Origin: Bacillus sp. Y1 | GTDB lineage: Bacteria; Bacillota; Bacilli; Bacillales; Cytobacillaceae | NCBI RefSeq assembly: GCF_003586445.1 | Contig: NZ_CP030028.1 | Span: forward strand, 4,858,501-4,922,500 | Length of the DNA: 64,000 nt | Reading direction: 5' to 3' | Part shown: positions 43,851 to 52,761 of the stretch, one piece after another | How positions within the stretch are numbered: position 1 is the stretch's first letter | How the letters are laid out: each line of letters opens with the position of its first letter | Translations under genes and position numbers: made by a program | Notes under the pieces: generated by a model | The model's input: the letters and a program-made list of their open reading frames with translations, nothing else | Database searches by the model: none | What the model was told of the DNA's origin: nothing

Positions 43851-44036
43851 ATGGCGCTTCTAAGAGAAATGGTTGAGAAAAGGCGAAAAGAGTATGAGAG
43901 TCTCCTAACAAAAGCCGGTGCCCTCACAGTTCGTAAAGACTCAGCTGATTTCACTCTTACCGAAATGGAAGAGGTCTATAGAAAATGGGTAGCATCAAGA
44001 AAGGAAAAGGAGAGGAAGAATGATGATGAAAAATGA
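43851..44036 (+). CDS. FbpA-like small basic protein
   Basis: 61 aa. The pattern LLREMVEKRRKEYESLLTKAG followed by FTLTEMEEVYRKW (parts of the FbpA signature: LRxAVExxKxxLIxxLxxxG ... LTLSELExEY) assigns it to the Fur-regulated basic protein FbpA family; in B. subtilis these act in the iron-sparing response. No clear Fur box is visible upstream. ATG after AAAGGATG; the frame is open upstream but crosses the tnrA control region. Overlaps the next gene. Confidence 0.7.
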   Translation: MALLREMVEKRRKEYESLLTKAGALTVRKDSADFTLTEMEEVYRKWVASRKEKERKNDDEK

Positions 44037-44163
44037 AGATGCGATTACCTTAGCCAAGATGATTATTGAACTAGATCTACTTCGAGACGAAATCTGGGAG
44101 AGTCTAACAAGTGAAGCCGGTGATAAAGCATTTGAAATTCTTCGATACGTCCAAAATAGTTAA
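44020..44163 (+). CDS. 47-residue acidic micro-protein
   Basis: Starts MMMKNEDAITLAKM and reads through ELDLLRDEIWESL to an end ...ILRYVQNS. Helical, acidic. It overlaps the FbpA-like gene by 17 nt and is preceded by AAAGGAGAGG, so translation is well supported, and both are followed by a strong terminator. I do not recognise the family. By the position it may act with the FbpA-like protein. Confidence 0.72.
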   Translation: MMMKNEDAITLAKMIIELDLLRDEIWESLTSEAGDKAFEILRYVQNS

Positions 44164-44168
44164 CTCCA

Positions 44169-44208
44169 AAAGCCTGCTGTCATGAATCAGCAGGCTTACC
44201 TTTTTTCT
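44169..44208 (+). terminator. Terminator after the two micro-protein genes
   Basis: AAGCCTGCTG/CAGCAGGCTT stem followed by ACCTTTTTTC. Confidence 0.88.
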
Positions 44209-44224
44209 TATTTTATACAAGCAG

Positions 44225-45340
44225 CTATCGTAAGCTTTGTGGTACATACACGCAAAATGGTTCACTCGCTAAGTAGTCCCCTGTCATAGCATATGCTCGA
44301 GAACGGGAACCTCCACAAATTTGACGATACTCACACATCCCACATTTTCCTTTGTAGAGGTCTGGATTACGAAGTTCCTTTAAGACTGGTGATGTTCGGT
44401 AAATATGATCTAACCGATTCTCACGGATATTACCGACTTTTATTGGCAGCAATCCACTCGGAAACACATCTCCCGTATGAGAAACAAAGATAAAACCATT
44501 TCCATCATTCACACCCTTTGGTGCTCGCTTTAAACCATCTCGGATTCTGTCCTGATCCATCGTCATGGTATCTTCGTAGCGAATATGACCTGTTTCTACT
44601 TTATGCTCTTTCACTTTTTGCTGAAGAACCACACGTCGATAATGCTGTGCTGCCGTTGTTTTAATATCATAAGGGACTTTTTTACTTAGGTCGTACAACC
44701 ACCTAAATACCTTTTCGTGTTCAAGTGGCGTTAAACAATCATCCACTTGGCCTCTTCCGGTTGGTACGAGTAAAAAGATATACCACATCACCACATCGAG
44801 ATCTTCCATTAGTTTGGCCATTTGCTCAAGATGGTCGTAATTGTAACGCGAAATCACTGTGTTGATTTGAAGCGGCATGTTTAACTCACGCAAGTACGCC
44901 ACTTTCTCGAGTGTTAAGTCAAATGAACCAGGGATGCCACGGAATTGGTCATGGATATCAGCAGTAGGTCCATCCATGCTAAATCCCCACCTTGATAACC
45001 CCACCTGTTTTGCTAGTCTCATCTTCTCCTTTGTCACATTTGCCGTTGCACTAGGAGTCATAGAAACACGCATTCCTTTTTTAACCGCATAGTCCGCTAA
45101 CTCCAGTAAATCGTCACGCATCATGCAGTCACCACCACTAAAAACAAGCATCGGGTTATTCATTTCAAAAATTTCATCGATTAAAGCGATCCCTTCCACA
45201 TGGGTTAACTCATTTGGATCTGGCGTCAACTGTGCGTCCGCTCGACAGTGCACGCACTTAAGCTGACAAGCTCTCGTTACTTCCCATATGACAATAAACG
45301 GATTTTGGCTGTAATCAACAGGAACATGTTTCCCATGCAT
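44225..45340 (-). CDS. Radical SAM/SPASM protein (TIGR04053-like)
   Basis: 371 aa. Seen: radical-SAM cluster motif CQLKCVHC (about 26-33), GGD loop FSGGDCMMR, SAM-binding SMDGPTADIHD, and a C-terminal SPASM-type cysteine set (CGMCEYRQICGG ... FC) for a second iron-sulfur cluster. The family resembles haem-biosynthetic AhbD/NirJ and peptide-modifying enzymes; no precursor peptide is adjacent. ATG after AGGTG. Exact reaction unknown. Confidence 0.88.
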   Translation of the reverse strand: MHGKHVPVDYSQNPFIVIWEVTRACQLKCVHCRADAQLTPDPNELTHVEGIALIDEIFEMNNPMLVFSGGDCMMRDDLLELADYAVKKGMRVSMTPSATANVTKEKMRLAKQVGLSRWGFSMDGPTADIHDQFRGIPGSFDLTLEKVAYLRELNMPLQINTVISRYNYDHLEQMAKLMEDLDVVMWYIFLLVPTGRGQVDDCLTPLEHEKVFRWLYDLSKKVPYDIKTTAAQHYRRVVLQQKVKEHKVETGHIRYEDTMTMDQDRIRDGLKRAPKGVNDGNGFIFVSHTGDVFPSGLLPIKVGNIRENRLDHIYRTSPVLKELRNPDLYKGKCGMCEYRQICGGSRSRAYAMTGDYLASEPFCVYVPQSLR

Positions 45341-45509
45341 CGTATCACCTAACCATCTTTTAATTTTTCATTGTTCTCATTATAGGAGGTAACAAACTCG
45401 TTGAATCATCCATATTGTTACAATCCTCTTACACTTGCTACTTTCTAATAAGATTTCATTGTCGTATAGTGAAAGTAGATGATTATTCCAAGGAAAAAGG
45501 AGAAAACCC

Positions 45510-47162
45510 ATGCTATTACCTTGTCTTACTGATGTGTTAGCTTTCACCAAACAGCTCGTTCAAATTGAAAGTGTCGTCAATACAGATGGAGAAAAAGTCA
45601 TTTCTCATTCATTGCATACACTCCTGAATTCATTTCCTTATTTTCAAGAAAACCCTTCACACCTCGTAATTGAACCTACCATTGATGACGATTACGAACG
45701 ATATAATGTTCTAGCCTTTGTAAAAGGAACAAAAGGCACAAGTAACCGCACGGTCATTCTGATGGGTCATGTGGATACCGTTGGGATAGATGATTTCAAT
45801 CAATTAAAAAGCCTTGCTTGTTATCCAGACGAGCTAGCTGAAGCTTTAAAGAAAGAAGACCTAGCTGAAGAGGTAAAGGAACAGCTCGAATCTGGCGACT
45901 GGCTCTTCGGTAGAGGCACCCTAGATATGAAGAGCGGAGTTGCCAGCCACCTTTATCTACTAAAATATTACTCAGAACATCCTGAGGAGCTTGATGGAAA
46001 CCTTGTCTTCTTGGCAGAATGTGATGAGGAGGACAGTTCAAACGGAATTCTATCATCGTTAAAAACATTAAAAAGGTGGAAGACTGAGCATCAATTCGAC
46101 TATGTTGCGGCGATCAATGCTGATTTCGTTGCTCCCCGGTTTAAAGGGGATCAAAATCGTTACATATACAAAGGGACCGTCGGAAAGCTCCTGCCTTCCT
46201 TTTTCATCACAGGTGCGGAAACACATGTCGGCTCTTGCTTTGAAGGATTAGACCCCAATTTTTTAGCAGCAGAGTTAACTCAGCAAATCAATTATAATCC
46301 GGAGCTTTGCAACGAGGCGTTAGGGGAAACGACCGTACCTCCTGTATCGTTAAAACAAATGGATATGAAGCCTTCGTATGACGTACAAACCGCCTTAGCT
46401 GCTTATGTGTACTATAACTTTTTTATTCATTCGTGGACGCCAAAGGATGTCATCGATAAGCTGACCGAACAAGCGACAATTGCTTTTGATCGTGCCTTAC
46501 GTACATATGATGAGCGCTATAAAAATTATTGTAAAATTAGCGGAGAAACTTACCGACCGATTCCATGGAAAACAAGAGTGTTTACTTATGAACAGATGGA
46601 AGAAAAGCTGCTTGCTGAACATGGGGACACGTACAAAGAACATATGAACCAATTTAAAGATCAACTGCAGCAGGACAAATCATTGGATAGCCGGATGTAT
46701 GCCGCGCGTGTAGTAGAGGAAGCATGGAAGTGGATGAAGGACAAGAGCCCTGCCATGATTTTGTTTTATTCATCGTTGTATTCACCAAGGATTGAACTAA
46801 CAGGGAAAACATCTGATGAATCCATCCTTATTCATGCACTTGATGAAGCCGTTGCTGAAGTACAGTCAGACTACCCATACCCGATCGTCACGCGTAACTT
46901 TTTCCCTTATATCTCTGATATGAGCTTTGTTGCATTAAGCGATGATGATGCAGGCCTTCAAGCAGTCACAAACAACAATCCGAGCTGGGGACGGAAGCAT
47001 TATATTAATTTCCAAGATATACGAGATATCAATGTTCCTGTCGTCAATATTGGACCATACGGAATTGACGCACATAAGCGATTAGAAAGACTAGAAATGA
47101 CCTACTCCTTAGAAGTGGTTCCCACACTGACCAAACGAGTGATTGAGGGTGTATTAAAATAG
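45510..47162 (+). CDS. rocB: M20-family peptidase, RocB-like
   Basis: 550 aa, the large M20 form related to B. subtilis RocB (arginine utilisation locus; reaction not established). Seen: metal-binding ILMGHVDTVG near residue 88-97, GRGTLDMKSGV (bridging Asp) near 136-146, CDEEDSSNG near 171-179 and THVGSCFEG dimer-domain stretch. ATG after AAAGGAG. Monocistronic. Confidence 0.88.
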   Translation: MLLPCLTDVLAFTKQLVQIESVVNTDGEKVISHSLHTLLNSFPYFQENPSHLVIEPTIDDDYERYNVLAFVKGTKGTSNRTVILMGHVDTVGIDDFNQLKSLACYPDELAEALKKEDLAEEVKEQLESGDWLFGRGTLDMKSGVASHLYLLKYYSEHPEELDGNLVFLAECDEEDSSNGILSSLKTLKRWKTEHQFDYVAAINADFVAPRFKGDQNRYIYKGTVGKLLPSFFITGAETHVGSCFEGLDPNFLAAELTQQINYNPELCNEALGETTVPPVSLKQMDMKPSYDVQTALAAYVYYNFFIHSWTPKDVIDKLTEQATIAFDRALRTYDERYKNYCKISGETYRPIPWKTRVFTYEQMEEKLLAEHGDTYKEHMNQFKDQLQQDKSLDSRMYAARVVEEAWKWMKDKSPAMILFYSSLYSPRIELTGKTSDESILIHALDEAVAEVQSDYPYPIVTRNFFPYISDMSFVALSDDDAGLQAVTNNNPSWGRKHYINFQDIRDINVPVVNIGPYGIDAHKRLERLEMTYSLEVVPTLTKRVIEGVLK

Positions 47163-47192
47163 GCGAGGGTTCATCCCTCGCCTGTTTTCTTA
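47160..47192. terminator. Terminator between rocB and the second GH13 gene
   Basis: GGCGAGGG/CCCTCGCC stem with T-rich sequence after it; touches both stop codons. Confidence 0.85.
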
Positions 47193-48866
47193 TCTGTATT
47201 TATAAACGACTGCTTCGTATGGACGAAGCTTGATCGAAGAAACATCCGGTTCCTCTGGCTGCTCGTAATTGCTAATTAATACTTCTACATCACGACAAAT
47301 CATATCCTCTGGAAGTCTAAACACTGGTCGATGATCAGAAAAATTCAGGATAACCAGTAGCTTTTCTTTCTTCAGTGTTCTCGTATAGGCATAGATTTGT
47401 TCATGATCATCAAGAAGAACATCATATGTCCCATACACAATGACATCATTCTCTTTTCTTAATTTGATTAGCTGTTTGTAGTAATGGAAAATCGAATCCG
47501 GATCAGCCACTGCTTGTTCTACATTCACTTCTTTGTAATTTGGATTAACGGCAATCCATGGCGTTCCTGTTGTAAAACCAGCATGTTCACTAGCATTCCA
47601 CTGTACCGGAGTACGTGCATTGTCCCTCCCTTTCACATAGATCGATTCCATTACTTTCGCTTCGTCTTCCTTATTTTCTTTGACCTTTTCGTTATACATA
47701 TTCAGTGTTTCAATATCTTTATACTCTTCAATGGAGTCAAATTTGACATTCGTCATGCCGATTTCCTCACCTTGATAAATATAAGGAGTTCCTTGTAGAG
47801 TGTGAAGGAAGGTAGCAAGCATCTTTGCTGATTCTACTCGATACTTCCCGTCATTTCCAAATCGAGAAACCATACGAGGCTGGTCATGGTTGTTTAAGTA
47901 CAAACTATTCCAACCTTCCCCTTCAAGCCCCTTTTGCCATTTGGTAAAATTGTCTCTCAAGTCTTTTAACTTTAACGGACGCAAATCCCATTTCCCACCT
48001 GGTCCTGAATCAAGATCCATATGTTCAAATTGGAACACCATATTCAGCTCATTTCGATCTGAACCTGTATAAAGCTTTGCCTGCTCCACATCTACACCTG
48101 GCGTCTCACCAACCGTAACGACACCTTTTGAAAGCACCTCTTTATTCATTTCCTGTAAATACTCATGTATTTTAGGACCATTAAAGAAATACTCTGCACC
48201 TGACACATACTTTTTCCCTTCCATATTCGGTGCATCCTGGTACCCGGCCTTAGAAATTAAATTAATCACATCCATTCGGAAGCCATCGACACCCTTGTCA
48301 ATCCACCAATTCATCATATCGTATACTTCTCTACGAAGCTTCGGATTTTCCCAATTTAAATCAGGCTGCTTTTTACTAAAAAGATGGAGAAAGTATTCAT
48401 CGGTCGTTTCATCATACTCCCATGCCGAACCGCTAAAGAATGATTCCCAGTTCGTTGGCTCTTTACCATCCTTTCCCTTGCGCCAAATATAATAATTCCG
48501 GTATGGGTTGTCCTTTGACTTTTTTGCTTCAATGAACCAACGATGCTCATCTGATGAGTGGTTTACTACGAGGTCCATCATGAGCTTCATTTCACGGTCA
48601 TGCATCTCCTGAATCAAATGTTCCCAATCTGCCATTGTTCCAAACTCATCCATAACATCTTGGTAATCGCTTACATCGTATCCATTATCGTCGTTTGGAG
48701 ATTTATATACAGGAGACAGCCAAATGATATCAACACCAAGCTCCTTTAAATAATCAAGCTTTTCAATAATACCTTGAAGGTCACCAATTCCATCTCCATT
48801 GCTATCCTTAAAGCTTCGAGGATAGATTTGATAAACGACACTTTCTTTCCACCATGATTGATCCAT
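47190..48866 (-). CDS. GH13 oligo-1,6-glucosidase
   Basis: 558-aa cytoplasmic alpha-glucosidase. Seen: catalytic Asp199 in DGFRMDVINLIS, Glu in VGETPG and Asp in NNHDQPR. Val200 follows the nucleophile, the residue associated with alpha-1,6 specificity, while the paralogue at 36806-38470 has Ala200. ATG at 48866 follows GAGGAG; the frame extends 12 codons further without a site. A GCAAGCGTTTGC operator lies 33 nt upstream of the start. Confidence 0.93.
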   Translation of the reverse strand: MDQSWWKESVVYQIYPRSFKDSNGDGIGDLQGIIEKLDYLKELGVDIIWLSPVYKSPNDDNGYDVSDYQDVMDEFGTMADWEHLIQEMHDREMKLMMDLVVNHSSDEHRWFIEAKKSKDNPYRNYYIWRKGKDGKEPTNWESFFSGSAWEYDETTDEYFLHLFSKKQPDLNWENPKLRREVYDMMNWWIDKGVDGFRMDVINLISKAGYQDAPNMEGKKYVSGAEYFFNGPKIHEYLQEMNKEVLSKGVVTVGETPGVDVEQAKLYTGSDRNELNMVFQFEHMDLDSGPGGKWDLRPLKLKDLRDNFTKWQKGLEGEGWNSLYLNNHDQPRMVSRFGNDGKYRVESAKMLATFLHTLQGTPYIYQGEEIGMTNVKFDSIEEYKDIETLNMYNEKVKENKEDEAKVMESIYVKGRDNARTPVQWNASEHAGFTTGTPWIAVNPNYKEVNVEQAVADPDSIFHYYKQLIKLRKENDVIVYGTYDVLLDDHEQIYAYTRTLKKEKLLVILNFSDHRPVFRLPEDMICRDVEVLISNYEQPEEPDVSSIKLRPYEAVVYKYR

Positions 48867-48898
48867 ATGTATAACTCCTCTCAAACGCACTGATTTGT

Positions 48899-48910
48899 GC
48901 AAACGCTTGC
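48899..48910. promoter_or_regulatory. LacI/CcpA-type operator GCAAGCGTTTGC
   Basis: Symmetric GCAA-N-CG-N-TTGC core; the extended TGCAAACGCTTGCT is near the cre consensus. Placed at the expected start of the GH13 transcript, a repressing position. Confidence 0.65.
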
Positions 48911-48939
48911 TTTTAATAAGGATAGCATTAATTGACTCG

Positions 48940-48978
48940 AAAAAAAATAACCTTTCACATGAAAGAAAGGCTATTTTT
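48940..48978 (-). terminator. Terminator after the acyl-CoA dehydrogenase gene
   Basis: AATAGCC-TTTC/GAAA-GGTTATT stem with an internal bulge and eight T on the minus strand. Confidence 0.75.
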
Positions 48979-48986
48979 TGACATAT

Positions 48987-50153
48987 CTATTTCTCATTAC
49001 TCGCTCTTTGTGCAAGCAGGGAGATAACCGCATCATCCATTGGCGGATTATGAAGGCCGGCTCGAACATCTCGGTAATATCTTTGCAGTGGATTTTTATG
49101 ATACAGACTTTGCGCTCCTACGATGCGCATAGCTTTATCAACAATCTCCATGGCTGTATTGGTGACCACTTGTTTCACCGCTGCAAGCTCCGCATGTAGT
49201 TCATAGCGATGTTCAACATCTTGATCCCATCTTTCCGCTACAGAATAAAGAAAGGTTCTTGCACTCATTAACTTAAGCTCCATTTCCCCGATAAGCTGAC
49301 GAATATTAGGAAGCTCACTGATGGGACCTTTGATAGAGTTTGGTTTGTAATTGTTTGCATATGTCACCGCATAATTTCTTGCTGCCAAGGCAATTCCCAT
49401 ATAACAAGCTGGTATATGCAAAAGCCAACCAGTTGCCTTCTTCTTTGATTCCTGATCAAGAACTTGTACAAGTGCATCGTAAGGAACTCTCACATCTTGT
49501 AAAAGAATGTCATGACTTCCTGTTCCACGCATCGCCATGGTGTCCCATGTTTCGACGATTTCCAACCCTTTTGTTTCACGTGGAACAATAAACTGAGCAA
49601 TTTCGCCATTTTTCTCCACCGCTGCAACGACAATAAAATAATCGAGTACAGGAGACATCGTTGTAAACGTTTTTCGACCGTTCAATACCCAATGCTCTTC
49701 TTCTTGTACGGCAAGAGTTTGCGGTCTGCCTCCTCTTGTTGGACTCCCTGTTGCTGCCTCGGAAACCGCACTGTTTAATAACGCTCCATGATGTACGATG
49801 TCTTTTGCGATTTTCTCAAAAGCGCCATTTTTCCATAACTTCTTTTCGGCAGTATCCATGACAATTCCTAAATGCCAGCCGATAGAAAGAGCAGTCGAGG
49901 CATCTCCCTGGGCGAGTCTTTCCTGTAGGAGAACAAGTTCATAAAGTGAAATTCCTTCTCCTCCCAATTCCTTTGGAACAGAAAGCTTCGTGTAGCCACT
50001 TTTCTTTAACTCCTCGATATTTTCATAGGGGAAGCTCCCCTCCCGGTCATATTGTTCTGAGCGTTCTTGAAAGGAATCAGCTAGCTTACTAACCATGCTA
50101 TAGAGCTCTTTGTGACGGTTTGTTTTTAGAAAATATTGCTCATGATAACCCAT
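48987..50153 (-). CDS. Acyl-CoA dehydrogenase family flavoprotein
   Basis: 388 aa. Seen: N-terminal helical domain, beta-domain motif SEAATGSPTRGGRPQT (about 123-138) and WVLNGRKTFTT, and a C-terminal helical domain with QRYYRDVRAGLHNPP. The usual catalytic Glu is not obvious at its standard place, and related proteins include FMN-dependent monooxygenases and DszC-like enzymes, so the substrate is open. ATG after AAGGGAG. Confidence 0.87.
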   Translation of the reverse strand: MGYHEQYFLKTNRHKELYSMVSKLADSFQERSEQYDREGSFPYENIEELKKSGYTKLSVPKELGGEGISLYELVLLQERLAQGDASTALSIGWHLGIVMDTAEKKLWKNGAFEKIAKDIVHHGALLNSAVSEAATGSPTRGGRPQTLAVQEEEHWVLNGRKTFTTMSPVLDYFIVVAAVEKNGEIAQFIVPRETKGLEIVETWDTMAMRGTGSHDILLQDVRVPYDALVQVLDQESKKKATGWLLHIPACYMGIALAARNYAVTYANNYKPNSIKGPISELPNIRQLIGEMELKLMSARTFLYSVAERWDQDVEHRYELHAELAAVKQVVTNTAMEIVDKAMRIVGAQSLYHKNPLQRYYRDVRAGLHNPPMDDAVISLLAQRASNEK

Positions 50154-50248
50154 TAAAAAAACTCCCTTCCCTGCCTATTAGTGCGAATGTAACTCTAATA
50201 ATCGTTCCTGCTATTTATATAAGTATAACGGTACGGCTCTTCCCTTGT

Positions 50249-50282
50249 AAAAAAAGAACCCCTTAGAATATCTAAGAGGTTA
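50249..50282 (-). terminator. Terminator after the membrane transporter gene
   Basis: AACCTCTTAGA/TCTAAGGGGTT stem followed by CTTTTTTT on the minus strand. Confidence 0.85.
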
Positions 50283-50314
50283 GGTCATCAACAGAAGCTA
50301 AAATTGATGTCTAG

Positions 50315-51646
50315 TTAACTAATAAATGAAATAATCGTGACTCCTACGATCGCAACGAGGGACATATGCATTCCATTCGCTCGCAATCCAACCTGAACAC
50401 CAGAAATTCCAGCAAATCGGCTAACCATTAAGTTTAAGCCAGAGAACGGACTAAGCGCCGTTGACATCGCCCAAGTGAGTAACAATAATAGCGCCAGAGA
50501 AATACTCGTTATGCCAAGCTCAGCAGGCTGCAACTGCATCGCTAGCGCTCCCACAACAGCAATCTGGTGAATTCCCATATAGGTGAGTACAAGTACGATC
50601 GCAATGACGGCTAATGCAAAGAGGAAAAAGGACTCCTTCGCAAACCCAGTAAGAACAGAATTGACTCCCTCTGCTAACGCAGTTCCTTTTATGGCAAAGG
50701 CCAGCATTCCCGCACTCATAAAGAGCATCATTTCATTGTTCATCAGTGGAACGGTACGATCTCGGTAATCGATTAACAGTGGGCGCATTTTCTCCCAGTT
50801 GCGAGGAAAAACCGCAAATGCGGCCGGAACAAGAACGGAGATCAGACAAACAATGACGATCATCGACCAGTGAGTTGCCAACTCAATTAAAAGACAAGCT
50901 CCCATTAACAAAACAACAAAGAATACTAGGCTTATAAGCTGATTACGAATCTTGTTATCTAGTAAATGAGATTGTGTTGATTCCACATTAATAGGGTTTC
51001 TCTTCTGCCAAAGGGCAAATAAGACATTTCCGATTAGTAAAGATAAAAATGATAGAACCATTCCATATCCAATGTACTGAGTGAACGGAACATGCAAATA
51101 ATGAAGCACTAAAGAGACAGATGCAAAATACGGAGACCAAAAAATGGCGGTCGTAAAACCAACGAGATAGCTTTTCGCCGACATCATCGATGGAAGCTTT
51201 AACTCATCTAAAAATTCATTGATAATCCGAACTGAGCCAAGATTTAAGACCGGACTTAATAAAAACAAAGTACCCGTAATTCCGGCATATAGTTTCTTTG
51301 GCTGCTGCATCAACTTTTTTAGAAGAAGAGCTACCGCTTCAAAGTATCCTCCGAATCGTAATGGAATCGACAACAGAGGTGCTAACGTAATTAAACAAAG
51401 AAGAGGTAAAATAAGAAACTGGCCATCACTTATTCCTTCAACACCTGTCCCCTTCCCCATTTCAAGGACAATTCCAAGTCCCATCATAAAAAAGCCAAGA
51501 AGTCTTGGTAAAGGGTCTGCTTTCGGAGCACTACCGACAAACGCAATCAAAGCAAGAGCCACCACAACATACCGAAGCCACGTGAGCTCTACAAAAAATT
51601 GAATCAAATAAAGGCCACACATCGCTAAAATGAGATAGCTTCGCAT
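50315..51646 (-). CDS. Multi-pass membrane protein, transporter-like
   Basis: 443 aa with about eleven hydrophobic helices and a central charged loop (near 215-230, LWQKRNPINVEST). The two-halves pattern with a re-entrant-looking STALSPFSGLNLM near 400 resembles ion-transporter superfamily members (DcuC/ArsB type), but I do not recognise a specific family or substrate. ATG after AGGAGAAG. Monocistronic. Confidence 0.8.
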   Translation of the reverse strand: MRSYLILAMCGLYLIQFFVELTWLRYVVVALALIAFVGSAPKADPLPRLLGFFMMGLGIVLEMGKGTGVEGISDGQFLILPLLCLITLAPLLSIPLRFGGYFEAVALLLKKLMQQPKKLYAGITGTLFLLSPVLNLGSVRIINEFLDELKLPSMMSAKSYLVGFTTAIFWSPYFASVSLVLHYLHVPFTQYIGYGMVLSFLSLLIGNVLFALWQKRNPINVESTQSHLLDNKIRNQLISLVFFVVLLMGACLLIELATHWSMIVIVCLISVLVPAAFAVFPRNWEKMRPLLIDYRDRTVPLMNNEMMLFMSAGMLAFAIKGTALAEGVNSVLTGFAKESFFLFALAVIAIVLVLTYMGIHQIAVVGALAMQLQPAELGITSISLALLLLLTWAMSTALSPFSGLNLMVSRFAGISGVQVGLRANGMHMSLVAIVGVTIISFIS

Positions 51647-51841
51647 AGGGCAACTTCTCCTAATGAACTAGTAATCTTATGTTTCATCGTACTCCTATCA
51701 TTCGATAGATTCAATCGGTTCTTCTAGAAAAAAGAATTGAAATTAGAGTGAATGAAACCCTACATCTACCCACCCGCTTGAAAACAAGCAAACAATTGCT
51801 GTATTCTTTAAAGGACAAAACACCTAAAGGATGTAAAAATA

Positions 51842-52546
51842 ATGAGATTAAATAAATTTATTAGCGAATCGGGCTTTACTTCCAGACGCGGAGCAGACAA
51901 GCTCATTAGTGAAGGAAAAGTGACGATTAATGGGCGTGTCGCTGAGCTTGGGAGTCAGGTGGAAGCGGGAGACGATGTGAGGGTGAACGGCAAATCCATC
52001 GTGGTAGCGAGAAACTATGTATATATTGCGCTTAATAAACCCGTCGGAATTACGAGTACAACCGAGCGTCATATTAAAGGGAATATTATCGATCTCGTAA
52101 ACCATCCACTAAGGATATTCCATATTGGAAGGCTCGATAAAGACTCCGATGGTTTAATCCTGCTAACAAATGACGGAGACATCGTCAACGAAATTCTTCG
52201 AGCAGAAAACAGACATGAGAAGGAGTACATCGTGACTGTAGACAGACCTATCACAAAAGAGTTTGTCACAAAAATGTCTTCGGGCGTGGAAATTCTTGAT
52301 ACAAAAACCCTTCCTTGTAAAGTGGAGCAACTATCAAAATACGTGTTTAAAATTATTTTAACACAAGGCTTAAACCGACAAATTCGCCGCATGTGTTCAA
52401 GCTTAGGGTACGGAGTCGTTCGCCTCCAACGCACAAGAATTATGAACATCCATCTTGGCAACCTCCCCATTGGTCAGTGGAGGGATTTAACAAAAGAAGA
52501 AAAAAGGGAACTGTTTAAAGAACTGAATTACGAACCGAAACAGTAA
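51842..52546 (+). CDS. rluF: 23S rRNA pseudouridine synthase RluF-type
   Basis: Isomerises uridine in 23S rRNA (U2604 in E. coli). Seen: N-terminal S4 RNA-binding domain ([16 protein letters not shown], 1-60), catalytic [10 protein letters not shown] (about 97-106) with the Asp, and [17 protein letters not shown] near 178-194. 234 aa. ATG after AAGGATG. Confidence 0.92.
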   Translation: MRLNKFISESGFTSRRGADKLISEGKVTINGRVAELGSQVEAGDDVRVNGKSIVVARNYVYIALNKPVGITSTTERHIKGNIIDLVNHPLRIFHIGRLDKDSDGLILLTNDGDIVNEILRAENRHEKEYIVTVDRPITKEFVTKMSSGVEILDTKTLPCKVEQLSKYVFKIILTQGLNRQIRRMCSSLGYGVVRLQRTRIMNIHLGNLPIGQWRDLTKEEKRELFKELNYEPKQ

Positions 52547-52547
52547 G

Positions 52548-52698
52548 AAAAGCGGAAGCGCCCTGTTCAGCGCACGACAGGCCTGGAGCGCTCCAACTGA
52601 GATAAAGGAAACACGATGAGCCAGAGGCGCATTCGTGCTTGACTTATCGTAGGGCGGAGAGCGAAGGACACTAGGCGCTAGGGCGCTGGAGCTAGACA
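52548..52698. repeat. Dispersed GCGGAAGCGCC...GGCGCTGGAGC element, copy 2
   Basis: Same ends and orientation as 12018-12132: starts AAAAGCGGAAGCGCC and ends AGGGCGCTGGAGCTAGACA, with an interior about 35 nt longer and different in the middle. It lies just past the rluF stop, between convergent genes. Confidence 0.82.
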
Positions 52699-52731
52699 AT
52701 TCTCAAAGTCGAAAATCTTATTCTTTCTTTT

Positions 52732-52761
52732 AAAAAAGCTGAAGACCTCTTCAGCTTTTTC
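52732..52761. terminator. Bidirectional terminator between rluF and the second ugd
   Basis: AAAAAGCTGAAGA/TCTTCAGCTTTTT perfect stem; overlaps the ugd stop. Confidence 0.9.
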
